A stretch of 64,000 bases of DNA from Marinobacter sp. 1-4A (lineage in GTDB: Bacteria > Pseudomonadota > Gammaproteobacteria > Pseudomonadales > Oleiphilaceae), in assembly GCF_016597725.1 (NCBI RefSeq), contig NZ_VCGY01000004.1, forward strand, positions 248,001 to 312,000, in the 5' to 3' direction. Shown here piece after piece: positions 18,721 through 27,764 of this stretch. The notes beneath the pieces were generated by a model that searched no databases, had not been told where the DNA came from, and saw only the letters and a list, made by a program, of their open reading frames with translations. Numbering within the stretch: position 1 is the stretch's first letter; the number at the start of each line of letters is the position of its first letter. Both the position numbers and the translations under genes were made by a program.

Positions 18721-20048
18721 GATCGTCGCTGCGTTGGCGCCTGTTTACAATTCTTGCGGTATCCGTTTTGCTGGCCTGGATTGCGACTGCGTTCTTCACT
18801 TACCTCGATGCGCGCCGTGAAATCGGCATTACGCTTGATACCCGGCTCGCTAACGCAGCTGAACAGATCTCGATGCATCTCGACAGCTCACGAAACCCCG
18901 GTCTGATCTCTCAACAGATTCGTGACTATACCGGCACAGTGCTGCAGGTCTGGAAACGTGACGGATCTCTGCTCCTCGACTCAGGAACAGCTCCTGAAGA
19001 ACGCCTGGGTACACAGCGTGATGGCTTCGAAACCATCACCATCAATAATATTAACTACCGGGTTTATAGCCAGTGGGACAAAGCCGGTGATATCAACGTG
19101 CGCGTTGGTGAGCGCTATGAACTGCGCGACGCACTGGCAGAAAGTATTGCGCGGCATTTGTTGCATCCTCTGTATTTTGCGGTTCCTGCGCTCGGCATAC
19201 TGATTTGGCTGTCGGTTGGCGCCGGGCTTGTACCCTTGTCCCGTTTTACCCGGGAAGTAAAACAGCGTGAACCAGACAAACTTGATCCCCTTGATCTCAC
19301 CGATACGCCGCGGGAAGTTATGCCGTTGCAGGATGCGCTCAACGCTCTTTTCGCACGCTTGCAGGTTTCACTGGAGCATGAGCGACGCTTTACGGCCGAT
19401 GCGGCTCATGAGCTGCGTACGCCGCTGGCGGCCATAAAAACTCAGGCCCAGGTAGCGTTTGCTGCGCCCAACCCGGAACAGCTGGAGCATGCGCTAAACA
19501 GGATTGTCAGTGGTACAGACCGTGCGGCTCATCTGATTGAACAGTTGCTGGTGCTTTCGCGAGTGGATTCAGAGCAAGCACCGGCGAATCCAGAACAGCT
19601 CAAGCTTTCTGCAGTAGTGAACGAGTGCGTGGCTTCGCATGCTCAGGTGGCGATACGCAAGGGCGTGGATCTGGGGTTCGAGGCGGCCGATGAGGGTGTG
19701 GTCCTGGGTGATGCAACCTTGCTTGCCATTCTTGTACGTAACCTCGTGGACAATGCCGTCCGTTACACGCCTGCGGGCGGGCAAGTAGATGTTCGTGTTA
19801 GTCGCTCCGCTGACCATGTGATGCTTCGTGTTGTTGATACTGGCCCGGGAATTCCGGAAAAAGTGCGGAATCTGGCGGTATCGAGGTTCTATCGCGGGCT
19901 TGGCAGCGGCGAAGAAGGCAGTGGGCTCGGGCTATCGATCGTAGAACGCATAGCTAACCTGCACGGAGCTTCTTTGAAGTTTGACGATAACAGTGATGCC
20001 GGGGAAGGTTTGATGGTATCCGTGGGTTTCAGAGCAGCTTCAGAATAG
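18717..20048 (+). CDS. Sensor histidine kinase (QseC-like)
   Basis: A 443-residue membrane kinase with two transmembrane helices (about residues 12-30 and 155-177) bracketing a periplasmic sensor domain of about 120 residues. There is a HAMP-like linker, the phospho-accepting His in FTADAAHELRTPL and an ATP-binding domain with NLVDNAVRYTP, DTGPGIP and GLGLSIV. It partners the regulator encoded just before it. The signal is unknown; QseC/PmrB-type sensors respond to metals, quinone-like catechols or membrane stress. Confidence 0.92.
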   Translation: MRSSLRWRLFTILAVSVLLAWIATAFFTYLDARREIGITLDTRLANAAEQISMHLDSSRNPGLISQQIRDYTGTVLQVWKRDGSLLLDSGTAPEERLGTQRDGFETITINNINYRVYSQWDKAGDINVRVGERYELRDALAESIARHLLHPLYFAVPALGILIWLSVGAGLVPLSRFTREVKQREPDKLDPLDLTDTPREVMPLQDALNALFARLQVSLEHERRFTADAAHELRTPLAAIKTQAQVAFAAPNPEQLEHALNRIVSGTDRAAHLIEQLLVLSRVDSEQAPANPEQLKLSAVVNECVASHAQVAIRKGVDLGFEAADEGVVLGDATLLAILVRNLVDNAVRYTPAGGQVDVRVSRSADHVMLRVVDTGPGIPEKVRNLAVSRFYRGLGSGEEGSGLGLSIVERIANLHGASLKFDDNSDAGEGLMVSVGFRAASE

Positions 20049-20096
20049 AGAGGGTCGATCCTTTCGGGTTGCAGATATTTTTTCGGTAAAGTACAT

Positions 20097-20115
20097 CCTT
20101 AAGCGAATATTAAGG
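20097..20115 (+). promoter_or_regulatory. Candidate QseB/PmrA-type box before the small exported protein
   Basis: CCTTAAG-N6-TTAAGG, an inverted repeat whose half-sites resemble the TTAA(G/T) boxes of the PmrA/QseB family. It lies 57 bases before the start of the exported protein and right after the two-component genes. Pattern-based assignment. Confidence 0.45.
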
Positions 20116-20171
20116 TGATTCAGGGATACTTCTTTCAAACCAACCAAACGGTGTACTCAAAGGAGCATTTC

Positions 20172-20657
20172 ATGAACATCAAATCCCGTTTTTCGAAGTT
20201 TGCAATCATCACCGGCATGACGCTCAGCCTGACAGCATTCACCACCGTGGCAGCAGCAGCCAATAACGAACATGAGCATGGCCACGGTGAAATGGAGTTA
20301 CAACTGAACGACGGAAACAAGTGGGCTGTTGATGCGCCACTCAGCCGCGCCATGAATAACATCGGAAGCGCCATGCATAAGGATTTGGACGCCATTCATT
20401 CTGGCAAGCTGGAAAATGAAAAATACTCTGTGCTGGCGAAAAAAATCAACAATGAAGTCAACTACATGGTTGAAAACTGCAACCTTGAGCCTGAGGCAGA
20501 TGCCCAGCTTCACCTTATCATTGCCGAACTGATGGAAGGGGCAACCGTAATGGAAAGCAAAGCCAACGCGCGGGATGGCGCGGTGCAAGTCATGGGCGCA
20601 ATCGAAAGTTACACTACCTATTTTGATGACCCGAATTTCGAACCAATTAAACACTGA
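20172..20657 (+). CDS. Exported protein of unknown function
   Basis: A 161-residue protein with a clear Sec signal peptide (hydrophobic run, cleavage probably after TVAAAA) followed by a His-rich EHEHGHGE segment and about 120 residues of predominantly helical sequence with two Cys-free helical pairs and one Cys (VENCNLEPEADAQLHLII). The last part resembles the layout of small periplasmic helical-bundle proteins. I do not recognise the family with certainty. AGGAG nine bases upstream sets the start at 20172. Position after a two-component system and before a strong terminator suggests it is a target of that system; the His cluster hints at metal binding (inference). Confidence 0.72.
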   Translation: MNIKSRFSKFAIITGMTLSLTAFTTVAAAANNEHEHGHGEMELQLNDGNKWAVDAPLSRAMNNIGSAMHKDLDAIHSGKLENEKYSVLAKKINNEVNYMVENCNLEPEADAQLHLIIAELMEGATVMESKANARDGAVQVMGAIESYTTYFDDPNFEPIKH

Positions 20658-20663
20658 TGATTA

Positions 20664-20704
20664 GCCTGGTACACCCGGTCAATAGGGGATCGGGTGTACC
20701 AGGC
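20664..20704. terminator. Strong bidirectional hairpin between convergent genes
   Basis: A perfect 14-base-pair stem (GCCTGGTACACCCG and its complement) with a 13-base loop, between the exported-protein gene and the convergent flavoreductase gene. Neither side has a long U-run (CCTTATTCTT follows on the plus strand), but the stem stability and position support transcription termination in both directions. Confidence 0.7.
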
Positions 20705-20719
20705 GATTCGCCTTATTCT

Positions 20720-22945
20720 TCAGTAAACATCTTCCAGGTAGCGGCCCTCATTTCTCAATTTATCTACATTCAGGTTTAATGGCTTGAGGATTGAATCAAA
20801 CACCTGTCGTACACTGGCGGCCATATCCCGGCCTCCACATACCAATATCTGTGCACCTGTCTCAATCCTTTGTCGCAGTGCAGTTTGATCGGCCATGATG
20901 GCGTCCTGAACGTAGGCTTTGTCTGCCGACCGTGAAAAGGCGGTGTTCAGTTCGGTCAGTCGGTGGTCATTCAGATAACCGCCCAGTTCTGGCTGATAGA
21001 GAAAATCCGATGTCGGATTACGCCCGCCCCAGTAGAGGTACATGGGGTTGCGCTCTGTATTTTTCCGGATAAAGCCTGCTAGTGGGCCGATTCCTGCGCC
21101 AGCGCCAATGAGAATAATGGGCCTGGTGCCCCCCGCCGGTCGAAAGCCGGGGTTCTGCTGGATGAATCCGCTAATCCGGTCTCCCGGTTTGAGACTGTGC
21201 AGATACCCGGAACACAGGCCATTGGCCTGTTTACGAACACAGATTTCCAGTTGACCATCCGACGCCGAGGACGCCAGCGAATAGAACCGGGGAGCCTTAT
21301 CTCCGGGGGGCGAAACCCCAAACAGATCGCCAGCCTCGAAGTCCGGCAGGTTCTCCCGGTTTTGAAACAGAAGTCTCTGCCAGAGACTTCTGTCACTTTG
21401 TACCGGCTTGAAGCGCAAGATGCTGGTAGGCGCATTCACCGCAACCCCGTAGTCCACACGCTCAACAAGCTCGAACCCTGACATCACTTCAGGCGCGGGG
21501 TTATGACTCAGTGCTAGCGGAATGCCCATATACTCGCTGATTGCCTCGCCCCATTCCCGAAACTGTGTGGCGGAGCCGCGGTCAATACGGGTAAGGGGAT
21601 GCATTTGCTTTAGGCCTTTGTTGCTGAGCGCTTTATCCACATTCAGCCCATACTGGCAGAACTTCGGGAACTGTTGGTCGCCAAAGCCGAGAACCACAAA
21701 CTTCAATCCATCATCTGGCTGAAAGCGCTCAAGCCGAGTCATAAACTGACTGGCAGAGGAGGGCGCATCACCATCACCATAGGTTGACGTCAGAATGAAA
21801 AGCGCACTGACCTTCGGATAATGCTCAGCCAGATCATTCATGGGCGCGCAGTGTACTTTCTTTCCTGCCAGATTGAGCTTGTTCTGAAGGTCCATGGCAA
21901 AGCCCCAAGTGGTGTTGCCTTCCGAGCCCACCAGAATGACGGTGTCAGCGGCTTCGATGTTCGCATTTTCACCCAGACTTATGGCAGATGATCGCCGTTG
22001 CCACCAGATCTGCAGGCCGGTGAATGACAGTGCCGGCACGGTCAGCGCCGCTATCCCGAGAATCAGACCTAACCACCATAAGCCTTCACCCGTATGCAGG
22101 CGAACCATCCAGTGCTGGAACTGGCTGCCGGTAGAACGCGGCTGGTACTGCAGCAGTTCTCCGGTTGCCCGATCCACGAAACCGGAACCCTGAGTGGTGC
22201 TCAGGGAGTAGACGTCTGTGGGGCCATCCGGATAGGGGAATACCAGTTCCCGTAGTTCGTTGACATCCACGTTTTTCAGCGCGCTCAAAGAGCCTGCCGG
22301 TGCTGGTGTACCGCCTGAAACTTCTGCAGGAAAAGAGGGCTCCGTAATCGCACCCTGTGGTAACAGGCCAAACCTGACAGCCGACATATAGCTGCCAGTC
22401 AGTGCTGACAGTAACAAACCAATCACGGCAAATCGTGCCAGTTCGGCGTGAATCCGGAGGCCACCGGAGCCTGGAATGGGCCGGACAATCGCATTCCAGC
22501 CCCCCAGGCGTCGAGCCAACAGAAAAGCTCCGGACAGGCAGATCAATACCATCAGTGCCGCCAACACCCCGGCCAGTATTCGCCCGGCATCATCAAGAAG
22601 AAACGATCGATGCAGGTTCTTTGCCCAGCGCAAGAATGCCGATGGCTGGTAGGGTGCAATAGCTTCTCCGGTAAGAGGGTTAACCAGGTCGGCACCCGGC
22701 TTGCCATCACGACTGTAATAAACGACAACTTCGCCCGAGAGAGAACGTGCGATCTGTTCGGTACCGGGATAATTCACCACCACGCGCTCAGCCAGATCAG
22801 CCACGCTGAGTTCGCCAGCGGCCGGGACAACAGCACGCGACCGCTCAAGTGCCGGTACTGCGGACAAAACAACTCCGGAGGTCGCCAGCACTACCAGCAA
22901 TAATGCAGCGACCAACCCGGGTAAACCATGGAGCTTGCGCAACAT
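20720..22945 (-). CDS. PepSY-TM / flavodoxin / FNR fusion reductase
   Basis: A 741-residue membrane flavoreductase. Residues 1-335 are a PepSY_TM module with four membrane helices and the His motifs RKLHGLPG, NLHRSF, RIHAEL and VRLHTG that bind heme in FoxB/PiuB-like proteins. Residues about 355-490 are a flavodoxin-like FMN domain (STYGDGDAPSS). Residues about 510-741 are a ferredoxin-reductase-like FAD/NADPH domain (RFYSLASSA, GAGAGIGPLAGFIR, the C-terminal LRNEGRYLEDVY). The layout implies NADPH-to-heme electron transfer across the membrane, for example reductive release of metal or siderophore iron. It follows the DUF2271 gene by 18 bases. Confidence 0.87.
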   Translation of the reverse strand: MLRKLHGLPGLVAALLLVVLATSGVVLSAVPALERSRAVVPAAGELSVADLAERVVVNYPGTEQIARSLSGEVVVYYSRDGKPGADLVNPLTGEAIAPYQPSAFLRWAKNLHRSFLLDDAGRILAGVLAALMVLICLSGAFLLARRLGGWNAIVRPIPGSGGLRIHAELARFAVIGLLLSALTGSYMSAVRFGLLPQGAITEPSFPAEVSGGTPAPAGSLSALKNVDVNELRELVFPYPDGPTDVYSLSTTQGSGFVDRATGELLQYQPRSTGSQFQHWMVRLHTGEGLWWLGLILGIAALTVPALSFTGLQIWWQRRSSAISLGENANIEAADTVILVGSEGNTTWGFAMDLQNKLNLAGKKVHCAPMNDLAEHYPKVSALFILTSTYGDGDAPSSASQFMTRLERFQPDDGLKFVVLGFGDQQFPKFCQYGLNVDKALSNKGLKQMHPLTRIDRGSATQFREWGEAISEYMGIPLALSHNPAPEVMSGFELVERVDYGVAVNAPTSILRFKPVQSDRSLWQRLLFQNRENLPDFEAGDLFGVSPPGDKAPRFYSLASSASDGQLEICVRKQANGLCSGYLHSLKPGDRISGFIQQNPGFRPAGGTRPIILIGAGAGIGPLAGFIRKNTERNPMYLYWGGRNPTSDFLYQPELGGYLNDHRLTELNTAFSRSADKAYVQDAIMADQTALRQRIETGAQILVCGGRDMAASVRQVFDSILKPLNLNVDKLRNEGRYLEDVY

Positions 22946-22963
22946 TAATGTGTCTCCCGCCGT

Positions 22964-23437
22964 TTACTTGAGGTCATAGACAAAGGACTGAACATAGCCG
23001 CGGCCGGATACCGTTTTCCCGGAATCCTCTGTGGTCAGAGGCACCACCACATCCGAACGGTTGTCACGCATGTCTTCAACGGCAGTATCAACACGAATCT
23101 GATAACCGGAGTCGATCAAAGCGTCTTCAAGTTCCAGAGTCACTTTCAGGGCGCGGCCGCTGGTCACACTGGCGCCGGTCAGGCCGTCGTATTCAGCCTG
23201 ATTCAGGCCACTGCCCCGTGCCCAGTCCCGCAGGTGCTTGTAATATTTGCTTTTCTCTCCTGAAATCCAGAGAGTCCCCTGGTACTGTCCGTTGGTATCC
23301 GTAAGGTAGAGAGCCAGATAAGCCCCGTCACCGCCATAGTTTTTCAGCTGGGTGGTAAAGGTGACTTCCCGAGCCTGGGCATAAGCCGGCAATGCCATTA
23401 CCGTTGAAAGCCCTAGAGCAAACAGAATTTTTCTCAT
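22964..23437 (-). CDS. DUF2271 exported protein
   Basis: A 157-residue protein with a Sec signal peptide (cleavage near AYAQA) and a DUF2271 domain (VTFTTQLKNYGGDGAYLALYLTD, then WISGEKSKYYKHLRDW and the TGAS block). DUF2271 proteins accompany PepSY and flavin/heme membrane reductases and are taken to be periplasmic partners; the biochemical role is not established. Start at 23437 has AGGAG upstream. Middle gene of a three-gene minus-strand operon with the PepSY protein and the fusion reductase. Confidence 0.83.
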   Translation of the reverse strand: MRKILFALGLSTVMALPAYAQAREVTFTTQLKNYGGDGAYLALYLTDTNGQYQGTLWISGEKSKYYKHLRDWARGSGLNQAEYDGLTGASVTSGRALKVTLELEDALIDSGYQIRVDTAVEDMRDNRSDVVVPLTTEDSGKTVSGRGYVQSFVYDLK

Positions 23438-23454
23438 GACGTAATCTCCTTTAA

Positions 23455-23832
23455 TTACTCAACCGTTACGCTGGGTCGGCCTTTGACAATGCCCTTCCGG
23501 GGAACCCGATCTTCATTGGTCGGTTCGCTATAGCGCTTGGATCTGTCACGATGGTCGTCATCGTCGTCCTCCCGCTCCATTTCCATCAGCTCAAAGGTCG
23601 CCGGAGAGAACTCAGCTTCCACGCGGTAACCATTTGGATCCCGACCTTTGACCTCGTAACAACCGTCGTCCACCTTGATGCGGAACACCGTCCAGCCTTC
23701 GGCTTCCAGCTGTTTCCGGAGGTTTTCCCGTGGCTGCCATTGGGCAACCGGGTCATCGCAGTCATCGTCAGCCAGGGCGGCACCGCTCACCAGCAGTAAC
23801 GAAAGGCTGATAACAATGGGTTTGAGTTTCAT
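23455..23832 (-). CDS. Small PepSY-domain exported protein
   Basis: A 125-residue periplasmic protein: signal peptide (cleavage near ALADD), then a PepSY domain (RKQLEAEGWTVFRIKVDDGCYEVKGRDPNGYRVEAEFSPATFE) with two Cys, one before it and one in it, likely disulfide-bonded. An Asp/His/Arg-rich tail (EREDDDDDHRDR) may bind cations. GGGAG precedes the start. First gene of the operon, divergent from a response regulator gene across 167 bases. Confidence 0.83.
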   Translation of the reverse strand: MKLKPIVISLSLLLVSGAALADDDCDDPVAQWQPRENLRKQLEAEGWTVFRIKVDDGCYEVKGRDPNGYRVEAEFSPATFELMEMEREDDDDDHRDRSKRYSEPTNEDRVPRKGIVKGRPSVTVE

Positions 23833-23876
23833 GGCTTGTCTCCCGTTGAATCGGTTTAATCAACCCTAAGGCTTTT

Positions 23877-23884
23877 ACCTGACA
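23877..23884 (-). promoter_or_regulatory. TGTCAGGT motif, PepSY-operon side
   Basis: ACCTGACA on the plus strand, i.e. TGTCAGGT facing the PepSY-DUF2271-reductase operon, 45 bases before its first start. The same octamer recurs twice more around this two-component system (23947 and 25999). Candidate binding site of the encoded regulator. Confidence 0.45.
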
Positions 23885-23946
23885 GTGGGCTGAACAGGAG
23901 GCCGAGAAGCAGAATGGTCAGCAGATTGGTAAGAGGTTCAGGCTGC

Positions 23947-23954
23947 TGTCAGGT
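23947..23954 (+). promoter_or_regulatory. TGTCAGGT motif, response-regulator side
   Basis: A second copy of the octamer, inside CTGCTGTCAGGTGAGG and facing the response regulator gene that starts at 24000. It is the inverted partner of the copy at 23877, 70 bases away. Confidence 0.45.
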
Positions 23955-23999
23955 GAGGGCTGTAGTATCTTCAGATCGTGAACAGGCAAAAGGTGAAAC

Positions 24000-24665
24000 A
24001 TGCGGGTACTGTTGGTTGAGGATACAACCGGGCTGGGTGAAGCCGTGCGGGATCAGATCAGCGAGGACGGGCACGCCGTGGACTGGGTGCAAAGTCTTGG
24101 TTTTGCGGAAACCAGCGTGAAAACCACCGCTTATAATCTGGTTTTGCTCGATTTGATGCTGCCGGATGGCCACGGTTTTGATTTTCTTAAAAAACTGCGA
24201 GCAGCCGGTGACACAACGCCCGTCATCATTCTGACCGCCAGGGACCAGGTTTCAGACAGGATTGCAGGGCTGAATGCCGGTGCTGACGATTATCTGATAA
24301 AGCCTTTTGATTTATCAGAGCTGTCTGCCCGGGTAGCGGCCGTGGCACGCCGCTATCGCGGCAATCCGAACCCTCTGGTGCATATTGGCGATCTTGAAGT
24401 GGATCTTGGTGACCATCGCATTAGCCGCAACGGCGAGCCAGTGGAGCTCACCGCCCGGGAGTGGGCGCTCTTTGAAGGGTTTTTGCAGCGCCCGGGAATA
24501 CTGCTGTCGCGTTCACAGCTTGAAGATCGGCTGTACGAATTCGGGGCCGAGATCGAGAGCAATACCATTGAGGTCTACATTAGCCGTTTGCGCAAAAAAC
24601 TTGGGCGCGACGCCATAGTGACGGTCCGAGGTATGGGTTACCGGTTAAACGCTTATGACCACTAA
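24000..24665 (+). CDS. OmpR-family response regulator of the redox module
   Basis: A 221-residue response regulator: receiver domain with phospho-Asp in LVLLDLMLPDG and Lys in YLIKPF, and a winged-helix output domain ending in VTVRGMGYRLN. It overlaps the kinase gene by 11 bases. It is divergent from the PepSY operon and upstream of the ferric-reductase-like gene, so these are its likely targets. Confidence 0.92.
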   Translation: MRVLLVEDTTGLGEAVRDQISEDGHAVDWVQSLGFAETSVKTTAYNLVLLDLMLPDGHGFDFLKKLRAAGDTTPVIILTARDQVSDRIAGLNAGADDYLIKPFDLSELSARVAAVARRYRGNPNPLVHIGDLEVDLGDHRISRNGEPVELTAREWALFEGFLQRPGILLSRSQLEDRLYEFGAEIESNTIEVYISRLRKKLGRDAIVTVRGMGYRLNAYDH

Positions 24666-25992
24666 AACCAGCTTGCAGAAAACCCTTGGTACCTGGCTTA
24701 CCCTCGGCGTGACCTTGCTTTGGCTGTTGGGCGTGATTGCTTCCGGGGTTATTGCGCGCCATGAAATGAATGAAGTGTTCGACAGCGCCCTGGAAGAGAC
24801 GGCGCAGCGCATCCTGCCATTGGCGGTGACCGATATTCTCAACCGGGAAAATGACACAGGCGATCAGCGGGCATTGGCCCTGAAAGAACACGATGAATAT
24901 CTCACTTATCTGGTTCGAGACGCGTCAGGCAAGCTGCTGCTGCAATCCCATGACGCAGATCCGCGTATTTTCGGTGCCAAGCCTCGCGAAGGATTCTCTG
25001 AAACGCCTACACACCGGATATACGGCGAGGGGGCCATCAGCGATACCCTGTTCATCGAGGTTGCCGAACCCTTGGGCCACCGCCGCGAAGCCATACTGGA
25101 TACCAGCCTTGCATTGCTCACTCCACTGGTGCTTCTGATTCCCATCAGCCTGGTTGGTGTGTGGTGGGTGATAAAACGGTCGCTTCGTCAGGTGGTTATA
25201 CTGCAGCAATCGATAGAAACCCGCGGTGGCAGTGACCTCTCTCCGGTGGCGGTAGACCGCCTGCCAAAAGAGTTTGAACCTACCATGGTTTCAGTTAACC
25301 GCTTATTGGAGCGTTTGCGCAGAGCGCTTGAAGCCGAGCGAAGCTTTACTGCTAACAGTGCCCATGAATTGCGAACGCCACTGGCAACGGCGTTGGCGAA
25401 GCTTCAGCGGTTAAAAACTGAAGCCCGGGATGCCGGAGTTAAAGCGCGAGCCGGCGAAATTGAAGAATCGCTTCGCACTTTGTCCAGATTGTCGGAAAAG
25501 TTGCTGGAACTGGCCAAGGCTGAAGGTGGCAGTGCTCTGTCTGAAAACGAAAATGATTTGGTGCCTATCCTGCAAATGATCACCAACGATTACGAGCGTG
25601 AAGCTCCCGGTCGCCTCAAGCTGAATTTGCCAGGCAACCGCGTAATGTCATTACTCGATCCTGATGCCTTTGCCATCCTGGCACGAAACCTTATAGAGAA
25701 TGCACTCAGGCACGGCGCAGCCGACCGGGCAGTACATATAAGCCTTACAGGTGAGGGCACTTTACGAGTCGCTAATGCAGGTGATGTTGTACCGCCAGAG
25801 AAGCTCGCATTATTGCGCAACCGTTTTGTACGCTCCGATTCGAAAACACTGGGCTCCGGTATCGGACTTGCCATAGTGGACGCCATTGCCACCGGCGCAG
25901 GTACTGCCCTTAACCTTCGATCACCAGCCTCAGGCCAAAGCGGCGGTTTTGAAGCAGAAGTGAATATTGTCGTGCAACACTCAGGGGTTTAA
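24655..25992 (+). CDS. Sensor histidine kinase of the redox module
   Basis: A 445-residue membrane kinase: transmembrane helices at about residues 13-34 and 150-172, a periplasmic domain between them, the phospho-His in FTANSAHELRTPL and a C-terminal ATPase domain (NLIENALRHG, GIGLAIV). The canonical DxGxG box is altered: the loop reads NAGDVV and lacks its glycines. The start overlaps the regulator gene by 11 bases. The signal is unknown; the neighbours suggest redox state, iron or heme. Confidence 0.9.
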   Translation: MTTKTSLQKTLGTWLTLGVTLLWLLGVIASGVIARHEMNEVFDSALEETAQRILPLAVTDILNRENDTGDQRALALKEHDEYLTYLVRDASGKLLLQSHDADPRIFGAKPREGFSETPTHRIYGEGAISDTLFIEVAEPLGHRREAILDTSLALLTPLVLLIPISLVGVWWVIKRSLRQVVILQQSIETRGGSDLSPVAVDRLPKEFEPTMVSVNRLLERLRRALEAERSFTANSAHELRTPLATALAKLQRLKTEARDAGVKARAGEIEESLRTLSRLSEKLLELAKAEGGSALSENENDLVPILQMITNDYEREAPGRLKLNLPGNRVMSLLDPDAFAILARNLIENALRHGAADRAVHISLTGEGTLRVANAGDVVPPEKLALLRNRFVRSDSKTLGSGIGLAIVDAIATGAGTALNLRSPASGQSGGFEAEVNIVVQHSGV

Positions 25993-25998
25993 GGCTGG

Positions 25999-26006
25999 TG
26001 TCAGGT
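25999..26006 (+). promoter_or_regulatory. TGTCAGGT motif before the ferric-reductase-like gene
   Basis: Third copy of the octamer, in the 56-base gap between the kinase gene and the ferric-reductase-like gene, 43 bases before its start. Its presence in this short gap suggests the reductase has its own regulated promoter. Confidence 0.42.
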
Positions 26007-26048
26007 TAATCTTGCAGAATTCAGACAAACCCAAGCCGGAGTTTGTTT

Positions 26049-27335
26049 GTGCCTAACCTACGTACCAGTGTCACCCTTTTTCTGCTTTTGGCGGCTCAGT
26101 TCAGCTTCTGGGCCCCGGGGCTGAGCTATGAAAATTTCCTCACACTCAGTGGCTATCTTGCCATCAATTTCATGTCTATCACTATGCTGCTGGCAACCCG
26201 GCCGGTATGGCTGGAATCGCCATTACGTGGATTGGACAGCATGTATCAGTTGCATAAATGGACCGGCATTCTGGCCGTCGTTTTTGCGCTGTCACACTGG
26301 TTGATTGAAATGGCGGATGACGCCCTCGAAGCGCTGCTTGGATCAGATCGCAGCTTGAAGGAAGCTGACTTCTCCGGCCTGCTGGACAGCTTGCAGGATG
26401 GCGCTGAAGACCTCGGCGAGCCCGGCCTGTATGTGCTGGCGTTTCTGGTTGTTATCACTCTCCTGCGTTGGGTGCCTTATGGTTACTGGCGCCACCTGCA
26501 TCGGGTGATGCCAGTGATTTATCTGGTACTGGCCACCCACGCATTGTTGCTGGCCCCGCTGAAATGGTGGCAACAACCCACTGGTTGGCTGATGGCGCTG
26601 TTGATAGCAGGTGGTGCCGTCGCAAGCCTGCAATCGCTAACCGGGCAAATCGGCAGGAGTCGTCGCTATAAGGGATTGGTTCAGGCCGTCAGGCAGACAC
26701 CAGCTAACATCACGGAAGTTGTCTGTGAGATGGGCAAGCGGTGGCCTGGCCATCAAGCCGGACAATTTGCTCTGGTGACCTTCGACCGGATGGAAGGAGC
26801 GCATCCTTTCAGCCTGTCCAGCGCTGACAATGACAGCGGGCAGCTCAGTTTCCATATCAAGGCGCTGGGGGACTACACCCGCAAGATCCCGCGGAAGCTA
26901 CGGAGTGGTCAGGCAGTTACGCTGGAAGGACCTTATGGTCGCTTTGACCCCGACAGCGGCAGAAAAAATGCCCAGCAAATCTGGGTTGCTGGCGGCATCG
27001 GTATCACACCGTTTCTGGCTGCCCTGGAAAAGCGCCTTATCAATACCGACCAAATATATCCAGGGGTCACACTGCATTACTGCACTGCCGAAGCCTTGGG
27101 TGATCCCATGCTGGCTCGCCTGCAACAACTGGTGCAGCAACTTCCGGACATATCGCTGCACATCTACGACAGCCTGCAGGGGCAGTGGTTGACCGCGACG
27201 CAACTGAAAATCCATGACCGCAGAGTGGATATCTGGTTCTGCGGCCCGCAGGGCTTGGCTAAAGCCTTGCGAAGCGGTCTGAAGCAACAGTCCATTTCAT
27301 TACGCTTTCACCAGGAAAGTTTTAAGTTTCGTTGA
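26049..27335 (+). CDS. Ferric-reductase-like transmembrane flavoprotein
   Basis: A 428-residue protein: residues 1-200 hold about six membrane helices of the ferric reductase/NOX type with paired His (QLHKWTG, ALSHWL, YWRHLHR, ATHALL) that would bind two hemes; residues about 210-310 form an FAD-binding barrel (HPFSLSS, GPYGRFDP) and the remainder an NAD(P)-binding domain (VAGGIGITPFLAAL, WFCGPQG). It would move electrons from NAD(P)H across the inner membrane to a metal or periplasmic acceptor. The start is GTG 26049, with GGAG seven bases upstream. Last gene after the two-component pair. Confidence 0.88.
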   Translation: MPNLRTSVTLFLLLAAQFSFWAPGLSYENFLTLSGYLAINFMSITMLLATRPVWLESPLRGLDSMYQLHKWTGILAVVFALSHWLIEMADDALEALLGSDRSLKEADFSGLLDSLQDGAEDLGEPGLYVLAFLVVITLLRWVPYGYWRHLHRVMPVIYLVLATHALLLAPLKWWQQPTGWLMALLIAGGAVASLQSLTGQIGRSRRYKGLVQAVRQTPANITEVVCEMGKRWPGHQAGQFALVTFDRMEGAHPFSLSSADNDSGQLSFHIKALGDYTRKIPRKLRSGQAVTLEGPYGRFDPDSGRKNAQQIWVAGGIGITPFLAALEKRLINTDQIYPGVTLHYCTAEALGDPMLARLQQLVQQLPDISLHIYDSLQGQWLTATQLKIHDRRVDIWFCGPQGLAKALRSGLKQQSISLRFHQESFKFR

Positions 27336-27379
27336 AACCGGGCTTGTCTTTCAGCCCAGCCAACAATGAGTAGAGTCCA

Positions 27380-27706
27380 ATGAATAAATATCGTGGAACA
27401 CAGTTCTTGAGCATCACTTTGATCACCGTTGCGCTGTTGACTGCTTGCAATAAGCCTCCGGGAAATTTCGAAGGTCTACAGCGAACCAGCTCGAACGCCG
27501 TCAACGTGGCGGATGCAGACGTAACCGAAAACGTCAAGAGGGCCTTGCAGGGAGACCCTGAACTTATTATCGTGACCACGCGGAAAGGTGATGTGCGCCT
27601 GGTTGGCGTCGTCGACACGCAGAGGCAAATCGATACCGCCATAAAGCTCGCTCAGAGAGCGGACGGCTTCCATACCATCCATAATGAGTTGATCATCAGG
27701 AAGTGA
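27380..27706 (+). CDS. BON-domain lipoprotein
   Basis: A 108-residue lipoprotein: signal peptide with lipobox LLTAC, then one BON domain (residues about 45-108; VTENVKRALQGDPELIIVTTRKGDVRLVGVVD). BON domains bind phospholipid or other envelope ligands and often belong to stress-protective osmotically induced proteins of the OsmY type. A separate promoter is likely, though no box was seen. Confidence 0.82.
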   Translation: MNKYRGTQFLSITLITVALLTACNKPPGNFEGLQRTSSNAVNVADADVTENVKRALQGDPELIIVTTRKGDVRLVGVVDTQRQIDTAIKLAQRADGFHTIHNELIIRK

Positions 27707-27764
27707 GCGTGCTGCGAGGGGTTTTCTACAGCATCGTTTTCAATTTTATTTATTGGGAAAACCT

